Positions 24,780 through 63,427 of a DNA stretch of 64,000 nucleotides are shown here, piece by piece. Position 1 is the first letter of the stretch. Each line of letters starts with the position of its first letter. The stretch covers positions 12,740,258 to 12,804,257 of the forward strand of contig CM060468.1 of the NCBI GenBank assembly GCA_030544235.1, written 5' to 3'. This DNA is from Lepturacanthus savala. Taxonomy: Eukaryota; Chordata; Actinopteri; Scombriformes; Trichiuridae. The notes under the pieces are model-generated. The model saw only the letters and a list, made by a program, of their open reading frames with translations. It had not been told where the DNA came from and did no database searches. The translations under genes and the position numbers were made by a program.

Positions 24780-26040
24780 ACTGTTTGACTATGTTCAGAG
24801 GTAGCACCTTTGAACACCTGAAGGGCTGCAGATCTGTAGTTGAGCGGACGGGGGCTATATATACACCCAATAAAGGTAGAAACTGCACACTCTGACTCCA
24901 CACATTCCATACACATTTTGTTTTGTTTTTTTTAAACTACTTTGCATTCCTCATCCTCCTCAGGTGCAGTACAGAACTTGCATTATTTCTGTATTTCAGT
25001 GGTTTGTTTGTGGAGAATATCTCCAAGCAACTGCAATATTCTTCATGCGGTGTGTGCTGGTGGAGGGGGGCGGTTATGCTTTTGTTTAAATGGTGATTGC
25101 GTGTTTTTTTTTTTGTTGTTTTTTTTTTAATGTGGTGCTGCAGTGACAGTAAAATCAGAAGCAGGTTTATCTGTAAGCATCCATTTTTAATGATGAAATA
25201 CAAACAAGCAGCTGGTAAGACTGTAACACTCTGAGCACTAATACCACTATAGTTTAGACTATAGTAGTATTTGTGCTTACGGTACTGTAGTTTATACTAG
25301 TCTTGTATGTACATGTTATCATTTCTTCTGTTGAGGGAAAAAAAACAGTGGCATTTCTTTAAACCAATCATAATCATCAGGGGCGAGCCTGAGCAATGGC
25401 GACCTTGCGAAATCATGTTAGGGAAACTTGTTTTGAGCCCTAAAATAGCTGAAAAAAACGCAAAAGCAAATGCCACACAAAACAGAAGAAAGGTGTCTGT
25501 ACATAACTTTCTATTTTCAGTGTGAAGGTTGATAGCTAGCGAGGTTGTTTTTCTTGTTGTTTCGCACAGCAACAGGGATTTTGAAAATGGCAACATGCAG
25601 TTAGCAGAAGGTGGGAGAACGCCTGCCATTGACAGGTGAGCCAGACAAGCACTATACAGGCCGAGGTGAAGAAGGAGAGAGAAGATGGATATTGTACAAA
25701 CGCATTGAAAACAATACCAGTGAAACAAAGAGAGCGAAGTTATTAAACTGCAAAGTATTATATATGCTTGAGCCAAATACTTTCTTTCTTGTTTGATGTA
25801 AATTAGCAGAATTTGAAAAAAAAAGAAATGAAAAAACAAGAAACACGGAGACATGCAGAGTAGGCACATGATTGAAAGGGCTTTCTAAATGCACAGAAAC
25901 GCTAATGAAATGATCCAGAGAGAGACAGGGTTCGCTGCAGGGGAAGATACATGGGTGTAGGGGTTGATATGCTGTGAAGAGAGTAATGCAGATAAATGTC
26001 TTAAAGAGATTTATAGAGAGGTCTGCACAGAAAAAGACAG

Positions 26041-26052
26041 AGAGAGAAAGAC

Positions 26053-26084
<32 letters not shown>
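26041..26084. repeat. (AG)n microsatellite
   Basis: GA-rich run with small interruptions, continuing a GA-rich neighbourhood from 25670 onward. Confidence 0.9.
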
Positions 26085-28149
26085 GATTGACAGACAGAGC
26101 GAGCAATTAAGAACCCGAAAAAGACACAGGGATGTTCGCCACAGAATCAAACATATGGAGATGCTGAGAGAAAAAGCGAACGGGAGGCAACATGAGGTGG
26201 AAGAAGTCCCAGGAGACCTGTTGTTTCTGATGCTTTTACTGTGGTGATGATGCACCGTGCTGCTGGTCCTCTCCTCTCATTAAAGCTTTATGAAGCAAGC
26301 TTAGCACACATTTTATTACAATGACGCCACTGTCTGGCACATTCCAGCCTTGCGGCTGGGTGGTAGCGGTGGTGGAGTGGGTTGCAGCGAAACAAGCCCA
26401 TTGAGGCGCACATCAGAAAGAGGAACATGGGAGAAAAAAGGAAGACTGAGAAAGTCAGGGACACCAAGCCATGATCCGGAGGCACAGGCAGGAAATAAGG
26501 AAGGGACGAGGTGAATGATAGGAGAGCAACAGAGAGGGGTGGCGGATGAGCGGAGAATGAGACCATACGTATGACTGTATGACATGCTTACGGCTTTCTG
26601 TTCATTCTGCTACTTTCCTTTTTATTCGCTCAAAAACAGCTGATCTCTTAAACACAAATTTGTCTGAAAGCAAAGAAATGTTATTTTTCATGGCCCTGGC
26701 ATCAAAGACACTCGGTTGAATGTGAATTTTCCTTAGACTCTGAAAGGACATAATTTCCCTCAGTTAAGAGCCATCTTACATCAGTCAGGCACCAGGTATA
26801 ATTTTCCATGAGTGTTTCAATCTGAAAATGTACTCACATTTGAGCAAAATGTTTCTGCTTGCTGTTCACTTCAACCCCTAATCAATTATGATGTCTTGTA
26901 TTGCAACGTGTGCAAAGCTAAAAGGGTACAGCAAACAATAATGGAAAGGTACACACACCAGGGGACACCACACACACACAAATTGGGGGAAAAAAGGAAA
27001 AGGTACTGTAAAGCTCGCTAAACACCAAAATCTATATCTATGCATGATGTATTATGATGTCATCTTAAATGATTTGGCATAAACATCTTTGTGCATTCCG
27101 CTGTCGTGGTAAAACACTGCACATGACATTTCACAGTTTATCACGTACAGTCTCATCTCTATAACCATCTTTCATGTAGCAATGTGCTCTGAATATCAAA
27201 CAAAACCTGGAAATGCTCCATAAAATCCAGTTGGAAGACACTAAGCATGATGACTTTGAAGACACTATGACTAAGTATGTAGTTTCCTAGTTCTCTGAAT
27301 TGAAGACATTTAGTTTCTGCATAATCAGAGACTAAATCCCTGCCTTATCTCCTCCTGGGTGCAGAGGCCTCGGCTTTGTTTAATTGCAACAAAGCCAAAC
27401 CGTCAAAGCTGCATCTCCCTCAGTGTTTACCCCCACTGAGGCTTATAGCTGATAATGGAATTACTTACTGAGTCCCAGGAGGAGGTTTGGAAGGAGGAAC
27501 GGGAAGAGGGGTAAAGAATCGGCAGACGTAGAGGGGGAACAGATGAAGGAAAGTATATGGTGGAAGCTGAAAGGGGGGGGAGAGATATGAGATGAAGTGA
27601 TGCACAAGGAGATCTAAAGAGGACAGAGGAGAACCTGGGTTACAGACTGATTGCTGGCCGCTGCCAAAAGCAAAGTCTGCAGTCTTACTGTTTACTCCAG
27701 CATGACATATCACATGCTGGAGACCAGGGAGTGAATTATGCTGCGGGATACAACCCAAGCTCAAAATATGCTCGCCGAAAGAAGGATGAATGGGGCTGAA
27801 GAGAAAAAAGAAAATGGGAGGATGAAAGAGAATGTGGACAGATACCGGGAACATCGAAGTGTAAAACGAACACACACTCGATGGATTCTTGTGCACATTT
27901 TCAAAATATGCAGGACTCACTGTTTCACAAGCATTTTTGTAGGGCCATTATGGCAACTAAACGACAAATAGAAATATTTTTGCGGAAAAACAAGACAACA
28001 GAGGATGGTGTTGCTTCTCGGTCTCCTCTCTGTCATGGTAGTACACCTTGCTGTGTGAAGACTGAGCTATAGAGTTGTGGTGGAAAAAGACTTCACATCC
28101 AAAGTGAGCATGAGGCTCAGCCAAGTGTGTATGTCTGTGTATGTTAGAC

Positions 28150-28590
28150 TTGCAGTCAAGTCTGCCTAAACCAAGACCAAGACACTGCCAAGACTAGAGA
28201 AAGACCAAGGCCAAGACAAACCATGTCAAGACTAAGACCAGTTGAGCTCATCATATTTACATGAGTTACACCATATTTTTCTATTTCATGAGTTGTAACT
28301 GCTTAGGATAAATATTAGATTGTATTATGTAAAGTACAAACCTAACCACTGCTGAATTTGCCGACATACTGCGTCCTCCTCTTTGACTCTGCCGTAGAGT
28401 GGGAGGTGGTGGGGGTCAAAGGACTAATGCGCCAACGTGTCATAAAAATGCATGTGATTGGTACCACTTGAAGCGAGTGTGTAGTAATGATATACAACAG
28501 AAAAAAAGGCCTGCTTGCCTGCCAAATCCCCCCAAGACCAAAGACCATCGAGGCCGTGACAAGACCAAGACCACAAAAAAGTGTTCTCTG
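28150..28590. repeat. Degenerate CAAGAC repeat, two blocks
   Basis: CCAAGACCAAGAC-type units recur at 28168-28245 and again at 28528-28580 (AAGACCAAAGACC, ACAAGACCAAGACCAC). This hexamer-like tandem is part of an interspersed repeat commonly seen in teleost genomes. The intervening ~280 bp is unique. Confidence 0.5.
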
Positions 28591-29402
28591 CAAGTCTATT
28601 GCGTGTGTGTGCATGGATGAATCGTATGGGTTCTAAGCTCTAAAGAAAGTGGGGCTATTTTCGGTTGTATTTAAAAGCCAAACCAGTTTTGCCTAGTGGC
28701 AATGATTTCATTTTGAAAATTGCCTGCTAGGGGCCAATAGGATGGTCTGATATCCACTCATACAAATGTGTGGGCTTAGACTCATGCACCACCTTCTCAT
28801 TAACAGCTCATATGATATCTTATAAAAAGTTATGCGCAATTTTTCATGCATATCCAACAAATGGCTCGTGGAAATCCCTGCAGTGAAATCCTCAAGACAG
28901 ATGGCGAGCATTTTTACAATTTCCGGTGGTAAATGTGATATTTTAAGATAAATTGGGCATTAAAATGTGTTTTAATCAAATTTCTTCACCAAGAAATATG
29001 CATTTCATTTTCATAAGCGTCATTCAGTGAATGAGTTATTTGTTAGGTATTATGAAGATCCTTTCAGGTTTCTGTTGTTGTAGGAGTGGGAAGGTATAGC
29101 TGACACAAACTAAAACTATTGGTTATTAGAATGGTTGACATGCTTACACAGATTCTGCAGTGTTAATTTACCTAAGGGCCATATGTCTTTCTCCCTTTCA
29201 CATCTTATTTGCTATTTTATACAATGTTTCCTAGAAAAATCAATGCACAGCTTGCAAAAACATTGTCACTGAGTACATTTTCTATTACTGTTCTCTAATT
29301 TGTCTCCATTCACCCTCTTTCTGCCCTCCCTCTAATCCCAACACCACACTCTCCTCCATTTGTCCTCTCTTTCCTCTTTCCTACATTTCTCTCTCCCATC
29401 AG

Positions 29403-54169
<24,767 letters not shown>

Positions 54170-55109
54170 GTGAGGGAGGGTAATGAAGTGTGGGAGACAA
54201 ACAGAGTGCATCTGTGTACGGGCGTGCGTCAGAGAGAGTAAGAGATAGTATTTGAGTCCATACGCAGGATGTTTTCATAAGAGTGTGTGGGTTGGGGATA
54301 GTGAGTGTGTGTCTAACTGTCTGTAAGGTCTCTAGTATTAGACCGTGGTGATTCAGACTGTTGCCAAAGTGAATCACCTCTGTCCGCAATTCTCTCGCTA
54401 TACCAGACTATTACACCAAGACCGTGTGTGTTACAAAAATGCCGGAAATACGCACGCAGACATGCAAACATAAAAGTGTGAAGAAAACACCTGCACACGG
54501 TCCAGTGGCCATGTCCTTACGGGGTGTGTGTGTGTGTGACGGTGGAAGATTTAGCAGTTTGCTGGATGTGGATGAATTTTTAATGCGCCACCGAAAAAAG
54601 GCAGAGTCCAGCTGTATTTTTAGAATATTTATAAGAATATGGCATTTTATTATTGATAACCTGAGAATGCAGTTTAGTGAAATATTCATGGCCATCATCG
54701 TCAAGACCTTTAGGGAGAAAAACCTGGGGGGAGAAGGAGCGGCAGGGAGAGCTTCACACCAAAACAAACGCTGGAAAAGAGTGATAGACCACGGGAATGA
54801 AGGAGAGAGTGTGAGTGGGTGAGCAAATTGTATGTGTTTGCTTGAGAGAATAATATGTTATGGACTTCACACTCTGTTGTATTTTTAGAGTCAAAGTGGA
54901 ACTGAAGGATTTCGGATGTTAAAAACCCTATTTTAAGGTTTTTCTCCAAAGAACTAGAAACATAAGATCAAAGACTCCGGCATAAGCCCAATGTTTATCT
55001 TCCTTTTCCTCTTGTCGTAAATTGACTTCAAATGCATCACAAAGCATATGGAAGCAGTGCTCACAGCCCCTGTCGGAGCAAATGGGAACTTAATATTACA
55101 TTTAAATAA

Positions 55110-55270
55110 ATAAGCGACTCGATAGCAGAGTGGTTAGGGCACGTAGAACATGACATCAAGTCCCGGCTGGCCAGACCCTTCCTGCATTGCATTCCCCTTC
55201 TAATTTCCCCCCATCCTGTCTCTCCATGTTCAGTTGTAGTAAAGGCAGAAATGCCAAAAAGATCATCTTA
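55110..55270 (+). mobile_element. tRNA-derived SINE
   Basis: Starts with AGCGACTCGATAGCAGAGTG, GTTAGGGCAC (box A-like) and continues with CATCAAGTCCCGGCTGG (box B-like), then CCTGCATTGCATTCCCCTTC and TCTCTCCATGTTCAG. It ends GTAAAGGCAGAAATGCCAAA and an A-rich tail with ATATATA. The order tRNA head, CTGCAT-CATTCCCC block, AAAGGCA-AAATGCC tail is that of a well-known fish SINE, from memory. Confidence 0.65.
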
Positions 55271-57989
55271 GAAATATATATATTCCAAGATGTCTCTACT
55301 CCTAAGGCACCATACATCAGATATTCCCATTTCCTGTGTTCTTTGCACTAATTGTAATATATAGAGAATCAGAAAGAAGGATCAGAAAAGGAGAACACTG
55401 AACCCACACATCTTAAAAAAAGTCTTTATTGGTGCAAAAATCACTCATAAACTCTTAATATAAGCTTTTTATGATGATCCTCCTCTTTTGATGTTGCTGT
55501 GGTTCTGGGCTAGCGTGGAATTCGCTCATGATTGCATCATATAGTACAAAGTTACTTACATCTGTAAGACCATTAGCCCACTTCTTTATCTTAACATGAA
55601 TTTATGAGTGACAAAATTAGAATCTTTTTCCTCTGCAATCAAACCTAATTTTACTATTATCACTGAATATTTGACTGTAAAAAGAGATGAGCTAAAATAG
55701 AAGAAGTAAACACTGAATTTGAAGGTAAAATTACCTAATACTAGTGAAATTATCTGTCCTTGCAGCAAGATCATTTTACTTTACTATACAAAAAATCTTA
55801 AAATAAGACATGCATAATCTATTTAAATCAAAGAGAGAAACTCGCAAATAACTGATGATTTCACTTTTGCAGAAAGAATAAAAGTTCTACCAGTGGCCTA
55901 AACTTCTCTTTCATCCATCTCTTTCACCCTCCTTCTCTTTTTCCCCTCTCCTCCGCCTCCCCAACCTGTCGTCTCCCACTCCTCCCTGCTTCGGTGTGAC
56001 TGACAGGCCAATTCTAGCCCCGACACACAAGATGGAAAGCGCTCACACCAGCCACATGCACCCACACTCACACGCACGGACACACAGGATGTGAACCAGC
56101 GTACACAAAAACATGCGGTGCGCTGACTATTGCTTACACGCAGAAACACCCAGCGTGCACTTACCACAATAAACTAATGCGTACATGCAGAACTCTCCAT
56201 CACTCATTGTAGGTGTGTGCATATAAGCTACAGCTGTCATAGCGATAATGTGATACTTAACATGAAGCCGGTGTTCGTCATATAAATCACCCGGTCCTGT
56301 CACTTCCAATACAGCACAACTCCTCTAAGGGCCAGGATTACTGTAGTCATAAATGCCAGATTATGTACTTACAATGAGAAAAAGCTGCCACTTATATACC
56401 TTTTTTCCCCGCCTTTTGCTATTTTCAAAGAAGTTTAATGTGAAACCTTAGAAGGCAGGTTGTAATCACATCATGTAAATTCAAAATTTAATCGAAAGTA
56501 ACACAATTTCAGTGTCGTGAGATAAATCGATTGATGGAAGCATGTTGCAGATTTGAAGATGAGGTTAATTACTGCTTCTTAACAAAGAAGAGGAGGTTGT
56601 GGCAGAGGACGGAGTGAAAGGCAGGAACAAACGGGATACGCCAGGGTTATTCAGAATAAGACAAAGTTAACTTTTATGTAGGGTCATAAATCCTCCTGCA
56701 TAAAAAAACAATACTTGTGTTTCTTAAGTGTCGCACCCTCCTCTCTTTGCACGCGCACACACACACACACCTCCAGCAGTATTTGCAGTATGGCGGCCTA
56801 TTTAATCTGTCATGCTCTGCTCACTCTTTTGTTCGACCTAAACTGTCACGCTCACCATGATCATTGGTGCATCATCACCAGTGCTGCTTGCATTTAATCA
56901 AGCTCCCCTCCATGCCGGCATCCACCTGTAGCCACTGATTGTCGTGAAGGAGCCTGAAGGAGGGGAAATTTGTAATCGTCACACCCTAATCTCTCTGAGC
57001 ACAGGCTTAAGTGTGCGCCACAGGGAGTGATGAGGTTTGAGTGACTTACCTAGACTGTAACATTACCATATCTTGTACATACATATTAATGTAATCGAAC
57101 CATTTCACATGAACAGACGGTCTGAAACGCTTAATTAACCATATATGGTCATGCAAGAAGCATTATAAATAAAACATGAATAATATATGATATAATAATG
57201 AAATATTCAATAGAGATAAAAATATTTTGATTTGGATTTCCTTGTTCATTCGATTTTGGCGAAGAATTGAAACTCGGTGGCCAGACTTTCTGCTGAGAGA
57301 TAGAGTGTAATAGATGAGCCCCCGCTGTGACATCATGATCTGCAAAAACACAGGATCATGTCCTTATAAAAGAAGATGTCACACATCTCACCGTGTCATA
57401 TAATTTTTGATCCCCTCAGTACATTTCCTCTAATCTATCATTCCCTTGTTCCGCTTTGTAGGGTAGGCAGAATCATAATGCTAACTTCACTCACAACTGA
57501 CAGGAGGAATGTGCAAAAAGCCTATTACAAGATGTCTTTCTATTGCTCTTGCCACTTTAACTTTAAGATTCCTTCTAGATGATCTGATTTTTTTTTAAGT
57601 TATATATATATGTGTTACTGAAAACATGTGTATGTATGTTCCCTCTCTAGGAGGCATAGTGAAGTGTAAAAGCAGCACTGAACTGAACCTATTCGAATCA
57701 CGCATAAAGAGAATACTTAATAGAATATTGAGAACTATTTTCACTAGTGTCTCTACTTGAGTTTCACAGAGTTCAAATCCACAGGGTCTCAATTACAGAG
57801 TATAACACTCCTCTGTGTGGGGTGTTGACTTAAGCTGATGTAAGATGTAATTAGTGCCTGAGCTCACTGACGAGCTTCTTTAGCCTCACCTGGCAAAAAA
57901 CTTTATATTTTATGGTTTGCATTAATGGGGTTGGCAAAATGGCTCTCTAGTGCCCTGTGGAAAAATGAAAAAAAAATCGAGCCCTTCAC

Positions 57990-58365
57990 CTCAGATTGAC
58001 ATAGACAAACTTATTTCACTTGACATTCTAAATGGCAAAATGGACCAAAAAGTCTTGTGGACCGATACCTCAACACCAACAGGAAGTCAGCCATCTTTAA
58101 TCAAATGACAGGAAGTAATTGCAATGTGTTAAACGTCATCTGATTTACATCACATTTACATAGTGTGATCTACAGGTTATATGCAGCAACATGACATTTA
58201 ATCAGCAGGTCTTCTCTACCACTACATAGCAGACACAGCATGTGACCCTTACACCTAGATCTGGTGTGCAAAAACCATGAGAATTCAAGTTTTGTCGACT
58301 GGTTGGTGTCCAGCGAATGGGCTGCACTGCGAGGGCCCATCCATTGCTGCTTGCAGCTTTAATTT
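57990..58365 (+). repeat. Fish dispersed repeat with CTTGCAGCTTTAATT end
   Basis: Contains GGACCGATACCTCAACACC, AACAGGAAGTCAGCCATC, AACGTCATCTGATTTACATC and ends GAGGGCCCATCCATTGCTGC, TTGCAGCTTTAATTT. The end block is a familiar teleost retroposon terminus. No coding remnant. Confidence 0.5.
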
Positions 58366-58599
58366 CATATAGAAATCTTAGCTGATGGAGCTTAAATTTT
58401 TCTTCAATGATCTAGTAAAAGTCTTAAAAGCATTACACAAGGTGGGGTTAGCGAAAAATGAAATGTGACTGATTTTAAAACTAGGCCTGTTTCATCGGTT
58501 TGTCTTGTCCAATGATTGAAAATGCATCAACTAACCTGATAACTAAGTGGCTCATTGTATATTTGAAATCTGTCTCTATACTGAATCTCTGACTGTATC

Positions 58600-58990
58600 T
58601 ATGTCTGCTTGTATGTATTTTTCTTGCATATTTTGACAATCATTCATCCAGTCAACTCCAAATTTGGAGGGCGTATTTCTGGGTCCCCAGACCCAAGTGC
58701 AGTAATGGATTTGTTTGGGATCTAATTACACAATCAATACCCCACGGTAGGCTTCATGACATCACAACATTCTTCTACCTTCTGACTGCCTTTAGTCCAT
58801 AACTGCACATTCTACACATTTAAAAATCAAAGACAGCATCAAGCACTGTGTGTCTGAATTGCACCAAATTCAACCCTGCGGAATCCTTGTAGCCCCAGAA
58901 ATACACTCACAGAATATGGAATCGATATGCAAGGAAAATCCATCCAGACAGACAGATTCAGTGCATTGTTTCCATGTAGAAACATCTATT
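58600..58990 (+). repeat. Fish dispersed repeat (CCAAATTTGGAGGGCGTATT)
   Basis: Contains CCAGTCAACTCCAAATTTGG, GGGTCCCCAGACCCAAGTGC and later CACCAAATTCAACCCTGCGG, CCCAGAAATACACTC, ATCGATATGCAAGGAAAATC. I have seen similar blocks in percomorph repeats. Borders are uncertain. Confidence 0.4.
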
Positions 58991-61900
58991 CCTGAGACAA
59001 TGGTATGAACTGATGTTAATTTATGCCATCCGCACTTCCTTTTCCTACATATATCTGCAAATGCTTTGTTATGAGTCAGCTGCTCCCTTTCCGAGTGGAA
59101 TTAGTTTGTTCCAAAATCTCTATATAATTCATCTAGTCCAATATGCATATCAACTACCACCTATGGTTGTCTCATCATCCAGAGGAAAAAAAGAAAAGGA
59201 AAAAAAACAGACACCATCAGCAACTCAACTCTGTCAGAGGCAGCAGCGTTTCCCTGTACATAATCATTACTTTTTCCTCTCCCTCCTCCATCCCGACACT
59301 TGTGTCGTCTGCGGCTAGTCAGCAGGGATCAGAATATTGAAGTTGACATTTACTGTGGAGCTGGGAATAAAGAGAAGGAGACAACCTCTGCGGGAAGAGG
59401 TTTTCTTACCGACTGGGTGAATGCCGAGACGACTGTTGTGTATGGCTGTGAGTTATGAGTGTGTGTGTGTATTTGTATTCCGTATGCCCTACCGTCTGTC
59501 TGCTCGGCTATTCGCAGTGTCTCCGTGTTTGTCTTTCGAAAGAACAATACCCTTCCGTCTTATAACCTTCATGAGCATCTGTCAGTCAGCTGATCCATAT
59601 GTTAGACACCGGTTCCTTTGACATATGCATTCCTGTATGTGTGTGTGAGAAAGACATTGTGTATTGAGCTGCCATAGTACGATAGGTCCATTGGTATGCT
59701 GTGTGGGTCCCTCTCTCCCTGCTGCAGTCATCTCTGCAGTCTGGGAGACACAATACAACACACACTCCTATTCAACTCTCATACTCTCACTCTGTCTCCC
59801 ACCCTCTCCCTCTCCTTTACTCCATCTATCTATTGATCTATCTACCTGTATCTATACAGTTCACATAACCATCTATTCCTGTTCCTCGGATTTCTCTCCA
59901 TATTTCCTTTTTACTTCCTCTCTCATATCCTCGTGTCTTTTTCCTCCCTCCTCTTTCCTCTCCTCCCGTTCTCTTCCCCTCTGTATATTTTAGAGACCGC
60001 TCCTGCTGCTGTGCAGTCTAATCATTAACTTAGTTAATTAAATAATTTGCATTTCCATAACTATAAATTAGAGTGCAAACATGATGTGCGTGTGCGCCCT
60101 GCGCGCTCACAACAGCAAACTCCTCGCTCTGCGGAGGCACGAACACACCAACTCGTGATTCCTTCACCTTTCCGATCAAGCAGAAGGTAATGGCTGGCAG
60201 GAGACATGAAGGCATTTACACACACTCTTGCGCACACACACACACACATGCATGCACTTTGTCAGCATGACCTTGAGATGCCATTTGCGCCACCCACCTG
60301 TCATCTCTCAGCCCAGGATATCGGGATTCTAATGTTAGCGATTGGCCTGGTCACCGCACAAAGGGTGGGAAAAAATGGTGACGGACAGTTAGGTGATGGG
60401 ACCGGAATTTTGAAAAAGTGGGAATGAATAAATGTCAGAAAGTGACAGCGTGTACACCAAGAGGGACCGGGAGCAAGTGCAGGGGAGAGAGGTAAACTGA
60501 TCACCAGTGAACATCTCAGAGAGATTGGATCTGTCTCTGTCAATAAAGATCTGAAATTACAGCTCTACTGTGTGTGTGCGTGCATGCGTGCGTGCATGCT
60601 GCTGGGTGAGGGCACTTCTCCGCATTTAGCTCTGACTGTGTGTGTTTGTATGTGCGTGAGTGTCATGTGTAAGTATTGAGTAAATGGCCGTGGGTGTGCT
60701 AAATAGTTAATGGTGGCAACAGATCCAGCTAATGGCATGACTGACTACAGTGGAGCACTGAAGCTTACTGACTAATTAATGATTAGTCCCAAGGTCACTG
60801 ATTAGAATCCAGTCGTACCGTCTGACTGTGTTTATGAAATAGTTTTTAGAAATCCACTGGATAATCTTCTTGCTGTTACTCTCTTTGGCTGCCTTGTATC
60901 TTTCCTGGTTCACTTTTATAATCCCTGTTATCATTTTATTGAAATTTGCTTTTCATTATCTGTCTGCTGCACCTAATCTTTAATCTATTAATCTGATTTT
61001 CTTTTACATGTTGCCCTCACCCCCTTTCTTCTGGCTCCATTGATTCTCTCCAGCCGGTTCAATCAGTCTGTCGATTCACGTTCTGTCACACATGAGATAA
61101 AAGACAAAAGAAAAAAAAAGTGCATATAGACAATGCGGTTCTCCTTGTGTTTTTTTCTACTTTATTGTTCACTTATCAAACATTCATGCATCATAAGCTT
61201 GCCAAAACATCAGGTGGTGGGGACGGACTGTAGCTTTGTTAACATGTCTGTCACCATCCCTGGCGTCCTGTTTTCTCACCAACTGGATCATAGCAACAGA
61301 TAATGTGAAGAATTTTCCCTGTCGGCATGTCGTTAACAAACAAGAAGATGGGTTTTTAACAAGCAGGCACGCATGTTGCTCTCTGGAAATTTGGCATAGC
61401 TTTTCTCGAACGGAGTACACAAATTATCATTTGTTGGAAGTTTATTTTCCTGTCGTGAGTCGTTATTCTTTCTTTTTTTTTCCTTTTTGTACTTGTTATG
61501 TCATGACATTTTAAATCATTGTAAGAAAAATAAGATTGTGAGACTCAATAGGTCTCTGATAGCATCCGTTTTTTCAGGGATGAATTCTTCAAGCCACCTT
61601 TAATGATGAGCTTGGTTTATTCGCCCAAGCAACCCAAAAGTCGACTTTCCCAGAGCATGCAGCAGACTTGTCACCTGTGGGCATACAGTCAGAGAATATG
61701 CTTCTGTTCATATTCTCATCTTTTGCCTTATACACACTAAGACCTTGACATGTGATGTGATGTGTTCCATACAGTTATGTTCTATGTCTATATGTAAGAT
61801 TCTTTACCAGACAAAAATACGCAGTCCAACCTACAACCAAGACTTAGAAAACCACACTTACTAAAATTTTTACTTACTTACTAAAAAACAAGGATCATAT

Positions 61901-62570
61901 GTTAACATCCCATAGACTAATGTATCACAGTGCTATCCCCCAGCAGCTTTTATTACAGTGTAAAGCTCCCTGTCACAGCGCTCCTCCTCATGTTGCCTCC
62001 CAGCACTTTTGTTACAATTCAAAGCTCCGTTGTCCCCTTTCCCTTTCCTCCTTTACCGATGGTGCAGCCAATGTAACGAAAGTATTGTAACGTCTCTCAG
62101 AAATCACACTCTAAGATGTTAGCCGGTTTAGCTGCTACTTTATTCCTCACACTAACACGCGCTACTGTGGGCCTTAGCCGCCTTACTCCAAGATGCATTC
62201 ATAGACCCTTAGGAAATCCCAGTACTATCATCTAACAGGACAGAATCTAGGCATAAACTCATTTATTTATAAACACATATAACAGTAACATACTACAGGT
62301 TGTTATGCTATAAAGGAAAAAGTACAAAGTAAGACATTTATCATAAGTCCGGTTTTACTTGGCCAATTAACACAAAAACTAATATGTAGATTTAGATCCT
62401 CCTCCTCTTACAATAACTGTATTTGCATTATCTCAATGTATGTCCACCCAATGTACAATTTCTCTGTCATGACTATGTAACAGTCTAACACACCCACATT
62501 TGGCCAAACATGAAAATCTACTTAATCTTCCTTTTTTCCTATAGAACCACATACTTCCTACGGGCACTGC
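61901..62570 (-). mobile_element. Long dispersed repeat, copy 2 (inverted)
   Basis: Reverse-complement counterpart of 45210-45887. It starts on its own strand at 62570 with GCAGTGCCCGTAGGAAGTAT and ends at 61901 with GTCTATGGGATGTTAAC. The ends correspond exactly to those of copy 1, which defines a repeat unit of about 670 bp. No coding frame. Confidence 0.75.
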
Positions 62571-62848
62571 AGTAGTACACACAACAATCTCACACTAGCT
62601 CACTTTTCAGTTATTTGGGTATGTCTTTCTTTTTGCCTTTGTGTGTTTGGGTGTGTCAGCATCAATCTATTAATGAGCTTTTACATGCATTTTTACAAGC
62701 ATTTTTCACTATGTCTCTGTATGTGTTCATACATTTTCATGTTCAACAGGTTCTTTTTCTGCCACATGATAGTGATTACTATCATAGGTGAACCACATGA
62801 TTGAACCACACGGTACATCTTTGTCTCCCATTAGTTCATCTAACATAA

Positions 62849-62869
62849 TACACACACACACACACACAA
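62849..62869. repeat. (CA)n microsatellite
   Basis: Short CA run, with further CA and GT stretches at 62912-62950, 63090-63120 and 63220-63250. Confidence 0.85.
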
Positions 62870-63374
62870 TGCAAGATGCATTGGTTAAAGAGAAATTGTA
62901 TAGTTCAGAAATGTGTGTGTGTGTCGCATGTGACAGCGTGTGTGTGTGTGTAAGAGAGGAGAGGACCAGCATGCCATTAATCTTTCACACTGAGGATTGG
63001 GGAGGCAATCTGTTGGCTATCATAGATGATACATGGCCCTCTATAGAATGACTTGCCTGTTGCATACAAACATGTGCAGCACAACCACACACAGGCAACA
63101 CACACATTCACACACACTTATGCAGACGTGGCACATAAAGAACCAAGGACGTTACCCCCAGAGCTCAGCCATGAACACGAAATGAGTTCGCACAGCAGCT
63201 TGAGGTTTGTGCACATGTGAACACACACACACTTATACACACACATACATGTAGGCACCGCCTCACACATGCTCACATCCGAATCAAACACGCTCCATCA
63301 ACCTCCAGTAAGTAAACATGTTCTCCAACTTGGTGCAAGGCCAAACAAAGGTTAATGCCACCCCCTTTTTCATT

Positions 63375-63379
<5 letters not shown>

Positions 63380-63427
<48 letters not shown>
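63380..63427. repeat. (CT)n microsatellite
   Basis: Forty-eight bases of CT with one interruption (CTTTCT) near 63411. Confidence 0.93.

Larger units (their letters stand above)
1..29402 (+). other. Upstream intron of gria4 (probably intron 2), 3' part
   Basis: No exon of an AMPA receptor or any other recognisable gene was found here on either strand. The stretch is inferred to be the 3' part of the intron between exon 2 and exon 3, because the first exon present starts with a split codon and corresponds to family exon 3. It ends in a pyrimidine-rich tract and an AG at 29401-29402. It holds microsatellites, homopolymer runs and the repeats listed separately. Open frames in it are mostly low-complexity (CT, CA or T-rich) or lack family resemblance. 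The stretches between listed repeats (for example 300-1600, 1850-3700, 9600-12100, 13000-14900, 18900-21850, 25000-28100) show nothing else I can name. Confidence 0.75.

Noticed and set aside
25297..25869. Minus-strand 190-residue frame
   Set aside because: Hydrophobic and Phe/Leu-rich from T-rich DNA on that strand; no family resemblance.
27465..27920. Minus-strand 151-residue frame rich in Pro and Ser
   Set aside because: It arises from a purine-rich (GGAGG, GAAGG) tract read in antisense; no domain.
1..29402. Search for gria4 exon 2 (IGGLF, DQEYTAFR, NSFAVTNAF)
   Set aside because: No match seen, so exon 2 is inferred to lie upstream of the window.
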